Part shown: one piece after another, positions 1 through 8,208 of the stretch
How the letters are laid out: each line of letters opens with the position of its first letter
Numbering within the stretch: position 1 is the first letter of the stretch
Origin: Eubacteriales bacterium
Lineage (GTDB): Bacteria > Bacillota > Clostridia > Saccharofermentanales > UBA5734
NCBI GenBank assembly: GCA_028695145.1
Contig: JAQVJP010000015.1
Location: 1 to 32,819 of the forward strand
DNA: 32,819 nucleotides
Direction: 5' to 3'
Made by a program: the position numbers and the translations under genes
The notes under the pieces: generated by a model
Told to the model about the DNA's origin: nothing
Databases searched by the model: none
What the model saw: only the letters and a program-made list of their open reading frames with translations

Positions 1-939
1 ATGAGCATCATAAGGATGGGTTTGCTCAGAGAATTCTCTTCAGATAATGAGCTTAAACAGATGAGCAGGCATTTTGTTTTAATAGCTGAGGATGTGGATT
101 CTTCTTATTGGCAGGACGCTTATGCTGGGGCGAGAGCTGCTGCTGAGATTTGTGACGCTGTTGTTGAGCTTGCTGGATCAGGGCGTTTCACTTCTGATCA
201 GACACTAATAGATATTGATCGCGCAGTTGCTGCCCGTTGTGATGGCATAGCCACCTGTGTAACAGACCAGGATGAGGCTGTCAGTGGTATCAATAAGGCT
301 GTTAGTCATGATATTCCTGTAGTGACGATGGAGTACGACGCTCCTGACAGCAGAAGACAGAGCTTCATTGGTGTTAACAGTTTCAACCTTGGACAAACCT
401 TCGGTCAACAGCTAACTGAACGTCATGATTCGGGGAATGTAGTATTGTTAGTCAGTGATGATTCCGACAGAACAAATATTGGCGAGAATCTTATCCTGTC
501 AGGTATACAGGATGTGCTGGCCCAATATCCGGAAATCAATCTTGCAACTGCTTCTGTCAGCCGTGAGAGTGCGTTTAGCGCTGAGGAAGCTATACGTGAT
601 TTGTTGTTGTCTTCAAAACCGCTTGACACTATTCTCTGTTTGAATGTTCAGGACACGCTGCGCTGTGTGGAGGCGCTGATAGATTTCAATCAGACCGATC
701 GTGTGAGTGTAATTGGCTATCAGGATAACGCTGATGTACTTGAGTATGTTCGCAGCGGTGTTGTCTATTCAGTTATTTCCAGTGATGCCTGGCAGATGGG
801 TTATGATAGTATTATTGCTCTTAATGAACTGAAGACTATAAACAGAACCAGTGAATATTTCCCTTCACGACTGGTTATTATCAATCAAGAAAATGCCGAT
901 AACTATATAGCGCCTGATGTGGAGGAAACTGAGCCATGA
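1..939 (+). CDS. Sugar-binding-protein-like sensor subunit (XylFII-like), 5' partial
   Basis: This is a type 1 periplasmic binding protein fold of the ribose/xylose family, inferred to sense a sugar outside the cell and signal through the kinase gene that follows. The mature fold begins around residue 24 (HFVLIAEDVDSSYWQDAYAG, first beta strand and helix) and runs through the paired lobes to about residue 300. No signal peptide or membrane anchor is visible in the 23 residues before the fold, and the reading frame starts at base 1, so the real start and an N-terminal anchor probably lie upstream of the window. The YDRLI ligand motif of XylF is replaced by EYDAPDS near residue 113, so the binding pocket differs from the transport proteins downstream. 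The gene overlaps the kinase gene by 4 bases (ATGA), implying translational coupling. The position matches XylFII, the xylose sensor partner of LytS in Clostridium beijerinckii. The family is clear; the ligand is inferred. Confidence 0.8.
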   Translation: MSIIRMGLLREFSSDNELKQMSRHFVLIAEDVDSSYWQDAYAGARAAAEICDAVVELAGSGRFTSDQTLIDIDRAVAARCDGIATCVTDQDEAVSGINKAVSHDIPVVTMEYDAPDSRRQSFIGVNSFNLGQTFGQQLTERHDSGNVVLLVSDDSDRTNIGENLILSGIQDVLAQYPEINLATASVSRESAFSAEEAIRDLLLSSKPLDTILCLNVQDTLRCVEALIDFNQTDRVSVIGYQDNADVLEYVRSGVVYSVISSDAWQMGYDSIIALNELKTINRTSEYFPSRLVIINQENADNYIAPDVEETEP

Positions 940-2525
940 GTAGTAATCAGTTTTTTCCATCAGGTATTGTGCGCAGATTCTGGCGGCGATTTGTTCGTGC
1001 TCTGTCTATTAATACTCTGCAGAAACGGCTGCTGGTGCCTATTTTGTTGACCAGTTTATTACTTGGTCTGACCACTGTTTTTAGCGTTATGTCAATTAAT
1101 TCTATTGTTGACAGAATAAATGAGACTTACCAGAGTAATGCCGATCTCTATGAGCTAAGTCAATTAATCGCCAGAGTTGAGGAACATACCGAGAGTTATC
1201 TGTCTACCAGAAGCTCAACTTCACTTGAGAACTATTATAAGCAACGTGATGACCTGACCCGGGCTATGGAATTGCTTGATATTAGATCTGTTGATTCCGA
1301 GCGGATTATTCTTGAGAAAAATATTTATAACATGATACTGAGCTGGCTTGATGAAACTGAATTGGCAATCTCTGCCAAGAGAGGACGTGATGTTGAGCAG
1401 TACATTGCTCATTTTGATGAGGCCAGAATTATTTTTGGTTATATAAATGAATACATCAGCCGTCTGAATACGGTTCAGTTTCGGCAGAATTATGATAATT
1501 ATCATAATATGGGACAGGTTCTAAATACAGTAGAGGTAATGGATCTATTGATTGTTTCGGTAGTGCTAATCGCAAATACGATGATCATTCTGCTTGCGAC
1601 TTTGCGCATTACCAGACCGGTTGTTCAACTGGCACATCAAGCAGAAGAAGTCGCTCGCGGAAATCTTGAGGTTGAGGAGATCAGGCCGGGGACTTCTGAT
1701 GAGCTGAGTGTTCTTACAAGATCATTCCACGGGATGGTGGTAAGTTTGCGCGATTATGTAGCCAGGATCAGAGAGAATACAATAAAAGAAAATTTCCATC
1801 AACAGCAGGAGCTGACGATGCTTAACTATCTGCAAGAAGCTAAGTTGAAAAACCTGCAGGCACAGATCAACCCTCATTTCCTCTTCAATTCTCTTAATGC
1901 CGGCGCGCAGCTGGCGATGATGGAAGGAGCTGATAAAACAACTGAGCTGATTGAGAATATCGCGGACTTTTACCGGTATAATATTAAAATATTTGATCAT
2001 GACGCTACACTTAGGCAGGAGCTTGAAATGGTCAGCCATTATATTTATATTCAGAAAGTAAGATTTGCTGACAGATTTGATTTTAAACAGACTATTGATG
2101 ATGCTTGTCTTGAAGTACGCATGCCCAGCCTGATATTGCAGCCGATTGTCGAGAATGCTTTTGCCCATGGGCTCAGGGACATGGAGTCAGATGGTTTGAT
2201 TAAGATTGAAGTTATGCAAAATGGCGACAATGTTATGGTTTGTGTTACTGATAACGGTTCAGGTTTCGATCAGGTGACAATTGATAAGCTGATGAGTTTG
2301 CCGCAGGAGAGTATAAACGAACAGTCAAATCAGCAATCAGATTCTGTGGTTGAGCGTCAAGGTGCCGGTATAGCGTTAAGTAATGTTATCAGTCGACTCA
2401 GGCTTTTTTATCGTCGTGATGATGTGCTTGAAATTAAATCAGATGAAGAGAGCGGCGGCGCGCGTATCTGTCTTTTTATTCCGCTTGATTATGACTCTTC
2501 ACATGTTGATTCCGGGAGGAAATAG
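936..2525 (+). CDS. YesM/LytS-type sensor histidine kinase
   Basis: Membrane sensor kinase of the His_kinase (YesM/LytS) class that would phosphorylate the YesN-like regulator downstream. A basic N-terminus leads to TM1 (about residues 31-53), a mostly helical extracytoplasmic region (54-200), TM2 (about 202-224) and a HAMP linker (about 222-277). The catalytic part carries the phospho-acceptor motif QINPHFLFNSLN with His314, the N box around Asn407 (LQPIVENAFAHGL), the G1 box DNGSGF (439-444) and the G2 box GAGIALSNV (476-484). Length (529 residues) is normal. The start overlaps the preceding gene by 4 bases. Because the external region is small and lacks a recognisable sugar-binding domain, the upstream binding-protein-like subunit is probably its ligand-sensing partner, as shown for XylFII-LytS in Clostridium beijerinckii. 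The signal (xylose or a related sugar) is inferred from neighbours. Confidence 0.93.
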   Translation: MSSNQFFPSGIVRRFWRRFVRALSINTLQKRLLVPILLTSLLLGLTTVFSVMSINSIVDRINETYQSNADLYELSQLIARVEEHTESYLSTRSSTSLENYYKQRDDLTRAMELLDIRSVDSERIILEKNIYNMILSWLDETELAISAKRGRDVEQYIAHFDEARIIFGYINEYISRLNTVQFRQNYDNYHNMGQVLNTVEVMDLLIVSVVLIANTMIILLATLRITRPVVQLAHQAEEVARGNLEVEEIRPGTSDELSVLTRSFHGMVVSLRDYVARIRENTIKENFHQQQELTMLNYLQEAKLKNLQAQINPHFLFNSLNAGAQLAMMEGADKTTELIENIADFYRYNIKIFDHDATLRQELEMVSHYIYIQKVRFADRFDFKQTIDDACLEVRMPSLILQPIVENAFAHGLRDMESDGLIKIEVMQNGDNVMVCVTDNGSGFDQVTIDKLMSLPQESINEQSNQQSDSVVERQGAGIALSNVISRLRLFYRRDDVLEIKSDEESGGARICLFIPLDYDSSHVDSGRK

Positions 2526-2528
2526 TAA

Positions 2529-4094
2529 GTGTACAGTATTTTACTGGTAGATGATGAACAAATAGTACTTGATTCGCTTAAGTTCATTTTTGAGCGTGAA
2601 TATGGTCAGGATTGCCGACTGGAAACGGCACGTTCCGGCAGAGAAGCGATTGAGAAGTCAGAGCAGCTGCATCCTGATATTATTCTGATGGATATCAGCA
2701 TGCCTGGTATTAACGGAATCGATGCTATTAAATCCATTCGTGAGTTTCTGCCGACGGCTGTAATTATTCTGCTGACGGCTTATGATAAATTTGATTACGC
2801 TAAACAGGCGATCAGTTTTGGCGTTTTTGATTATCTGATGAAGCCTGTTAATCGCAATCGTATTACGCAGACCGTTAATAGCGCGATGAGTCAGGTAGAT
2901 GAGTATCGTAAGCGTCGTTATGATGATCTGGCTATGCGCGAGAAGCTGGAAAATGTTATCGGTGTGTTGGAGACCGGCTTCATTTACGCGATGCTTTTCC
3001 CAGATAGTGGTCAGCAGGATCTGTCAAGATATTTGCAGATGCTTGAGATTAACAGCGCACACGGAATTATTATGACACTGGAGTTTGGTGAAAACAGCGA
3101 AAATGGCATGATGATTAATCGTATTGGCAGTCATGTCCGTCTGCACCGCAGTTATCAGACTTTGCGGGAGATAGTTAAATCGGCTCATGCCTGTCTGGCA
3201 GGTCCGCTGCTGCTTAATCGTATGGTGGTGTTTTTCCCGGCGGAACCGGAAATGCTGACTTCGCTGACTCAGCAGTCTGAATTATATGGCAGAATAATTG
3301 TAGATAAGATTAGGAGCCGTTTGAATGTGGAAGCGCGGGCCGGTATAAGTGGACCGTGTGAGACTGTTGATAATCTGCATCGTGCTTGGCAGGAATCAAT
3401 GCAGGCGATGCAGGCCGCTCAAGCAGGGGAGGTAGTTATGTACAGGCAACTTGGTCAGATGCCTGCTGTATTTAAGGATAATGAAATACTGGAAAAAGAA
3501 TACTACGAGGCTCTTACAGCAGCTGATGCTGATATGGCTTGTCTCATTTTCGATAGCCTGTTTGATAATTTGACTAATCTGCCGTCTGAACAATTCAAAA
3601 GCAGAGTAATCGGTCTGATGGCACTGACCGATAGGGAGTGGCTGCGCAAGAATAATAGCGGCTGTGGATCGTTTAACTATTGTCAGCTGTTACAACTTGA
3701 TGATATTCATAGAATAAGGATGATGAGCCATCAACGTATCCGCGAGGTTTGTGAGCTGATCTCAGGTATGCGCAATCGTAATGCCAATGACCTTGTTGAA
3801 CAGGCCAGAACATATCTGGAAGAAAATTATTGCGATAGTTCTATATCTCTGGAGTCAGCTGCTGAGAGGATTGCTCTGAGTCCACAATACCTAAGCAGGA
3901 TATTTAGTAATCAGATGGGCAAGACCTATATTGATTATCTGACTGATTTGCGAATTCGCAGGGCCATGGAACTCCTGCGTAAAACTGATCGTTCGATTAA
4001 GGAAATTAGTAATGATGTGGGTTATGGTGATCCTAATTATTTCAGCCGCATATTTAAGAAAATTACCGGAAAAACTCCTTCTGATTACAGGTAG
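2529..4094 (+). CDS. YesN-type response regulator with AraC DNA-binding domain
   Basis: Cytoplasmic transcription regulator of 521 residues, cognate to the kinase 3 bases upstream. The N-terminal receiver domain has the acidic pair Asp8/Asp9, phospho-acceptor Asp55 (IILMD), Thr83 and Lys105. A long middle section (about 130-410) is typical of YesN proteins. The C-terminal AraC/XylS module (about 420-521) has two helix-turn-helix units and ends with the family signature region GYGDPNYFSRIFKKITGKTP. The start is GTG, chosen because GGGAGG lies about 10 bases upstream (near 2515-2520) and because it gives the receiver its first strand (MYSILLVDDE). It is inferred to activate the xylose-type transport genes downstream; the paired palindromes before xylF are possible targets. 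Confidence 0.93.
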   Translation: MYSILLVDDEQIVLDSLKFIFEREYGQDCRLETARSGREAIEKSEQLHPDIILMDISMPGINGIDAIKSIREFLPTAVIILLTAYDKFDYAKQAISFGVFDYLMKPVNRNRITQTVNSAMSQVDEYRKRRYDDLAMREKLENVIGVLETGFIYAMLFPDSGQQDLSRYLQMLEINSAHGIIMTLEFGENSENGMMINRIGSHVRLHRSYQTLREIVKSAHACLAGPLLLNRMVVFFPAEPEMLTSLTQQSELYGRIIVDKIRSRLNVEARAGISGPCETVDNLHRAWQESMQAMQAAQAGEVVMYRQLGQMPAVFKDNEILEKEYYEALTAADADMACLIFDSLFDNLTNLPSEQFKSRVIGLMALTDREWLRKNNSGCGSFNYCQLLQLDDIHRIRMMSHQRIREVCELISGMRNRNANDLVEQARTYLEENYCDSSISLESAAERIALSPQYLSRIFSNQMGKTYIDYLTDLRIRRAMELLRKTDRSIKEISNDVGYGDPNYFSRIFKKITGKTPSDYR

Positions 4095-4118
4095 AGCAGC
4101 TTGTGGAGGTAATCTATT

Positions 4119-5300
4119 ATGATAAGCTTGTGCAGCAAAAAAACTGCTGGAAACTCAAAAACTGTTAATACGGCAGATGATCGAGTTGTTCCGGCACATA
4201 AAAAGAGCCAGAAAAACAGAAACATCAGAACCGGGTACCTGAGCCGGAGTTTTATCAGCTTGCTGCTAATTTGTATGCTTGTTAGTTTGTCTGTGCTTGT
4301 ATCGTCAGGCTGCAAGGATGATGAGGCTGATGTTAAACCGGAGGGGCCGGAGCGAACTGATAAACCTGTTATCGGACTTGCTATGGATACGCTGGTACTT
4401 GATCGCTGGATCAGGGATCGTGATGTTTTTGTGTCGGCCGCCAATGAACTTGGGGCTGAAGTAATAGTTCAGAACGCGACAAGTGATGCCCAGGAGCAGC
4501 AGAATCAGATCAGATATCTGATTAATCGTAAGGTTGATGTTCTTGTGATTATTTCCATTGATGCCGATCAGCTGGTTGACGAGGTTGAACTGGCTCATGA
4601 ACGGGGTATAAGTGTTATCGCTTATGATCGTTTGATCAATAACGCCAATGTGGATTTATATGTTTCTTTTGATAATCATGAGGTGGGCAGATTGATGGCC
4701 AGTTCGGTTCTGGAGCAGATTCCTGCCGGTCGTTTCGCCCTGATGAAGGGTTCACGCGAGGATAACAATGTCGGACTTGTTGTAGCAGGTATTGAACAAG
4801 TTATGGCCGAGTATCCGGAGGCTCAGATTATCGCTGAGGATTACGCCGAGAATTGGAGCGCCGATGACGCATATGCAAAAGTACGCGGCTGGCTTGATTC
4901 TGGCATGCAACCTGATGGCATTATATGTGGAAATGACGCGCTGGCCGGAGCCGCACTGCGCGCGCTGGCCATGCATAAACAAGCCGGGACAGTTCTGGTG
5001 ACCGGACAGGACGCTGATCTTGATGCTTGTCAGCGTATTGTCGAGCGTTCGCAGCTGATGACTGTTTATAAACCGATTGATAGCCTGGCTCAAATCGCGG
5101 CCAGCGCAGCTGTCAGCTTAGCCGCGGGTCAGGCCGCGCCGGCAAATGATATTATCAATGACGGCAGCCATGATGTGCCTTATTACCGGATTATGCCGGT
5201 TACCGTCAATGCGGCAAATATGAATGAAGTTATTATTGAAGCTGGATTTCATACGCTTAAGGATGTTTATCGTAATATTCCTGAGTCTGAAAGACCTTGA
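4119..5300 (+). CDS. XylF-like sugar-binding lipoprotein with long N-terminal extension
   Basis: A D-xylose/ribose-family binding protein (393 residues). XylF hallmarks are visible: AYDRLI in the ligand region, SFDNHEVG, EDNN, a GQDADLDACQRI segment and the C-terminal NDGSHDVP...RIMPVTV. It is clearly a paralogue of the XylF encoded next, but diverged. Odd feature: the hydrophobic export segment begins only around residue 44, after some 43 polar, Lys/Arg-rich residues, and the lipobox-like VSSGC puts the lipidated cysteine at residue 65. The ATG start is backed by a GGAGG site (about 4104-4108); the next in-frame ATG, residue 53, falls inside the hydrophobic segment and has no comparable site. 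It lies 24 bases after the regulator gene and so probably belongs to the sensor operon rather than the importer operon. It may feed the same importer with a different specificity, or be a second sensing subunit. Confidence 0.85.
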   Translation: MISLCSKKTAGNSKTVNTADDRVVPAHKKSQKNRNIRTGYLSRSFISLLLICMLVSLSVLVSSGCKDDEADVKPEGPERTDKPVIGLAMDTLVLDRWIRDRDVFVSAANELGAEVIVQNATSDAQEQQNQIRYLINRKVDVLVIISIDADQLVDEVELAHERGISVIAYDRLINNANVDLYVSFDNHEVGRLMASSVLEQIPAGRFALMKGSREDNNVGLVVAGIEQVMAEYPEAQIIAEDYAENWSADDAYAKVRGWLDSGMQPDGIICGNDALAGAALRALAMHKQAGTVLVTGQDADLDACQRIVERSQLMTVYKPIDSLAQIAASAAVSLAAGQAAPANDIINDGSHDVPYYRIMPVTVNAANMNEVIIEAGFHTLKDVYRNIPESERP

Positions 5301-5341
5301 AGCTAATCTCGTATCTGGATATTTTTTACCATAAGCATTAT

Positions 5342-5394
5342 TTTGTTCACAAATAAGACATAAAATTAATATTCAACACTTAAGTTTGTCAAAC
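5342..5394. promoter_or_regulatory. Two palindromes upstream of xylF, candidate regulator sites
   Basis: The 197-base gap before xylF holds TTTGTTCACAAA (5342-5353) and GTTTGTCAAAC (5384-5394). Both are dyads sharing a TTTGT core, and their centres are about 42 bases apart, close to four helical turns. A TTCACA -35-like hexamer lies inside the first, but I cannot point to a convincing -10. They are candidates for binding by the YesN-like regulator or a catabolite regulator. This is pattern evidence only. Confidence 0.35.
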
Positions 5395-5497
5395 AAGAGC
5401 GCATACTCGACAAATATCTCCTGTACCTGCTGTGTTAGCATCACAGATGTAGAGGGCACAAGCCCACAAACATTTTTCATCACAGGAGGAATATGGC

Positions 5498-6523
5498 ATG
5501 AAGAAATTTGTTCGAATCGCAGCAGCTGTTATGGCGCTTACACTGAGTCTGTCAATCGTGGCGGGCTGTAAGAAAGACAAGAAGGATGATGGTAAACTCA
5601 AGGTTGGTATCTCTATCCCGACTCTGCAGGAAGAACGCTGGGCACGTGATAAAGAGACCATGGAACAAGCCTGTGAAGACGCAGGTATTGAATTCGTCAG
5701 CAATGTAGCGGATCTTGACGCTCAAAAACAGAAATCACAGTGTGAGAATATGATATCAGAAGGTATTGACGTCCTGATTATCGCTCCGCACGATGCCGCT
5801 GCTGCCGCCGCGATCGTTGAAGATGCCGTAGCCAGTGGTGTTAAAGTTATTTCTTATGACCGTCTGATTACAGCAACTGACAAACTTGATCTGTATCTCT
5901 CTTTTGACAATGTCAAGGTTGGTGAGCTACAGGGTGAATATTTTGTCAATAATGTTGACAGTGGAAATATCGTTGTTCTCTCCGGTGACCCGGAAGATAA
6001 TAATGCTAAACTTTTCAAACAGGGCGCCATGAACAAACTGCAGCCCAAAATTGACAGCGGTGATTATGTTGTTCTTAACGAACAGGCCTGTCAGGACTGG
6101 AAGGCTGAAGAAGCTCTCAAGCACACCGAAGCAGCCCTCAACAAGAGCACAGACATAGTTGGTATACTGGCACCTAACGATGGTACAGCAGGTGGCGCTA
6201 TACAGGCTCTTAACAAAGAAGGTCTGGCTGGCAGTGTAGTAGTAACAGGTCAGGACGCCGAGCTTGCCGCCGCACAGCGTATAGTTGCAGGCGAGCAGTC
6301 AATGACAGTTTTCAAGGATACACGTGAACTGGGCAAAGAAGCAATTAAGATCGCACAGGATATGTTCGCTGAAAAAGAACTAAATACTCAAGGTCAGGTC
6401 GTTAACAATGGAACAAAAGACGTTCCTTCAGTTCTGCTTACACCGGTAGCGGTTGACGCTGATAACCTTAAGAGTGTTCTAATCGACAGTGGCTATCTCA
6501 AAGAAGCTGATGTTTATCAATAA
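5498..6523 (+). CDS. xylF: D-xylose ABC transporter substrate-binding lipoprotein XylF
   Basis: Extracytoplasmic binding protein that captures D-xylose (or a closely related pentose) and delivers it to XylGH. The 341-residue product begins with a lipoprotein signal peptide (basic MKKFVR, hydrophobic core, lipobox VAGC, Cys24). The rest follows Escherichia coli XylF closely: YDRLI, LYLSFDNVKVGELQ, GDPEDNNAKLFKQGAM, NDGTAGGAIQAL, VTGQDAELAAAQRI and NNGTKDVPSVLLTPVAVD are recognisable. The start is ATG at 5498 with AGGAGG about 9 bases upstream; an out-of-frame ATG at 5493 is ignored. It lies 197 bases after the preceding gene, so it may have its own promoter, and it is separated from xylG by a structured 152-base gap, which would favour higher expression of the binding protein than of the membrane parts. 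Confidence 0.94.
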   Translation: MKKFVRIAAAVMALTLSLSIVAGCKKDKKDDGKLKVGISIPTLQEERWARDKETMEQACEDAGIEFVSNVADLDAQKQKSQCENMISEGIDVLIIAPHDAAAAAAIVEDAVASGVKVISYDRLITATDKLDLYLSFDNVKVGELQGEYFVNNVDSGNIVVLSGDPEDNNAKLFKQGAMNKLQPKIDSGDYVVLNEQACQDWKAEEALKHTEAALNKSTDIVGILAPNDGTAGGAIQALNKEGLAGSVVVTGQDAELAAAQRIVAGEQSMTVFKDTRELGKEAIKIAQDMFAEKELNTQGQVVNNGTKDVPSVLLTPVAVDADNLKSVLIDSGYLKEADVYQ

Positions 6524-6576
6524 GCTATGACAGATACATCCAATTAAGCAATAGAATCATTTTCTAACAATTCCTC

Positions 6577-6660
6577 GGCAGAGCTGCCTTGGTCATAATC
6601 CTGGCAAAAGGATGAAAGACAGACGGGCGGCTTTGCCGCGGGGATTGTATCTGCTCTGTC
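6577..6660 (+). promoter_or_regulatory. Intercistronic stem-loops between xylF and xylG
   Basis: A small hairpin (GGCA-GAGC-TGCC, 6577-6588) is followed by a larger structure in which GACAGA (6618-6623) pairs with TCTGTC (6655-6660) around an inner stem GCGGC-TTT-GCCGC (6627-6639). There is no U-tract, so this is not a simple terminator. The second structure ends just before the GGGGAGG ribosome binding site of xylG. Such elements between a binding protein gene and its ABC partners commonly act by mRNA stabilisation or attenuation; that role is inferred here. Confidence 0.5.
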
Positions 6661-6675
6661 AAGCGGGGAGGGAAC

Positions 6676-8208
6676 ATGGCTGATTATATTTTAGAAATGA
6701 AGGGGATTACAAAAGAATTCCCCGGAGTCCGTGCTCTCGATGATGTTACATTTCAGGTAGAGCGCGGCGAAATACACGCTTTGGTCGGTGAAAATGGCGC
6801 CGGCAAATCTACTCTGATGAAGGTTCTCAGTGGAATCTACCAATATGGAACCTACGATGGAGATATAGTTTTTAACGGAGAAATCCAAAAGTTCAACACA
6901 ATCAAGGATAGTGAGCATAAGGGGATTGCAATTATTTATCAGGAACTTGCGCTGGTTAAACAGATGACAATTGCCGAGAATATTTATCTTGGTTCAGAAA
7001 TAACGAACAGAGGCCTGCTGAATGAGGCCGAGAGCTATAAGAGAACTCAAAAAGTTCTGCAGGAAGTGCATCTTGATTTAAGTCCGACTACAAAAGTAAT
7101 TAATCTTGGCGTAGGCATGCAGCAGCTGGTAGAAATCGCAAAAGCTATTTCCAAACAGGCTGATCTTCTGATTCTCGATGAGCCTTCCGCGGCTTTGACA
7201 GAGACAGAAACAGATAATTTGCTGGAAATTCTAAGAGAGCTGAAGAACAAAGGCGTAACCTGCATTTATATTTCTCATAAGCTTGGCGAAGTTTTTAATA
7301 TAGCGGATTCTGTTACTGTTCTTCGTGACGGTAAAACAATAACTACCAAAAAAATTGATGATATTAATGAAGAACAGCTGATTTCCTATATGGTCGGACG
7401 TGAATTAACACAATTGTTTCCACGTAAACCGCATAAGGCTGGGGAAACAGTCATGTCTGTACGTAATTGGACAGTTTATAATCCAGAACTGCCAGATAAG
7501 AAATTAATTGATAATGTATCCTTCGACCTTAAAAAAGGTGAGATTCTTGGTGTCGCCGGACTTATGGGCGCAGGCAGAACAGAGCTTGTAATGAGCATGT
7601 TCGGTGCTTACGGTGTAGGAATAAGCGGAGAAATGATTCTTGAAGGCAAGAAGATTACTATTCGTAATCCTGAAAACGCTATTGATGCAGGTATTGCCTA
7701 TGTCTCAGAGGATCGAAAAAGATATGGTCTGGTTTTAAGACAGGATATTCGTTTCAATACAGCTCTTGCTTCCTTCAAAAGATTCAAGAAGCGCGGTTTC
7801 CTGAATGATAACGAAATCATCAAGCAGACAGAAAGATATGTCAAAGAGCTGCGAACGAAAACTCCATCTGTTGAGCAACTGACAAAAAATTTGTCCGGTG
7901 GTAATCAGCAGAAAGTTGTTCTAGCCAAATGGCTGGTGACCAATCCTAAGGTCATGATTATGGATGAGCCAACTCGTGGTATCGATGTTGGTGCAAAAGT
8001 TGAGATCTATAACATTATGAACCAGCTTATTGATCAAGGTGTCTGCATAATAATGATATCATCTGAGCTTCCGGAAATACTGGGCATGAGTGATCGGATA
8101 CTCGTTATGCATCAGGGTCGACTGACAGGCGAAATCGACTGGCAGGGGGCAACACAGGAGAAGGTCATGTATTACGCTACTGGAGGTACAAAAGGAAATG
8201 AAGGCTGA
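6676..8208 (+). CDS. xylG: Xylose ABC transporter ATP-binding protein XylG
   Basis: Cytoplasmic ATPase of a pentose importer, with two ABC domains fused in one 510-residue chain as usual for the ribose/xylose class. Domain 1 has Walker A GENGAGKST (38-46), the signature region in degenerate form (LGVGMQQLVEIAKAI) and Walker B LLILDEPSAAL. Domain 2 has a degenerate Walker A (GLMGAGRTE), an intact LSGGNQQKVVLAKWL signature and Walker B VMIMDEPTRGIDVG. This asymmetry is the family norm. Identity to E. coli XylG is evident along the full length, for example KGIAIIYQELALVK and the ISSELPEILGMSDRILVMHQG segment. The ATG start has GGGGAGGGA directly upstream. The 3' end overlaps xylH by 11 bases. 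Confidence 0.95.
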   Translation: MADYILEMKGITKEFPGVRALDDVTFQVERGEIHALVGENGAGKSTLMKVLSGIYQYGTYDGDIVFNGEIQKFNTIKDSEHKGIAIIYQELALVKQMTIAENIYLGSEITNRGLLNEAESYKRTQKVLQEVHLDLSPTTKVINLGVGMQQLVEIAKAISKQADLLILDEPSAALTETETDNLLEILRELKNKGVTCIYISHKLGEVFNIADSVTVLRDGKTITTKKIDDINEEQLISYMVGRELTQLFPRKPHKAGETVMSVRNWTVYNPELPDKKLIDNVSFDLKKGEILGVAGLMGAGRTELVMSMFGAYGVGISGEMILEGKKITIRNPENAIDAGIAYVSEDRKRYGLVLRQDIRFNTALASFKRFKKRGFLNDNEIIKQTERYVKELRTKTPSVEQLTKNLSGGNQQKVVLAKWLVTNPKVMIMDEPTRGIDVGAKVEIYNIMNQLIDQGVCIIMISSELPEILGMSDRILVMHQGRLTGEIDWQGATQEKVMYYATGGTKGNEG

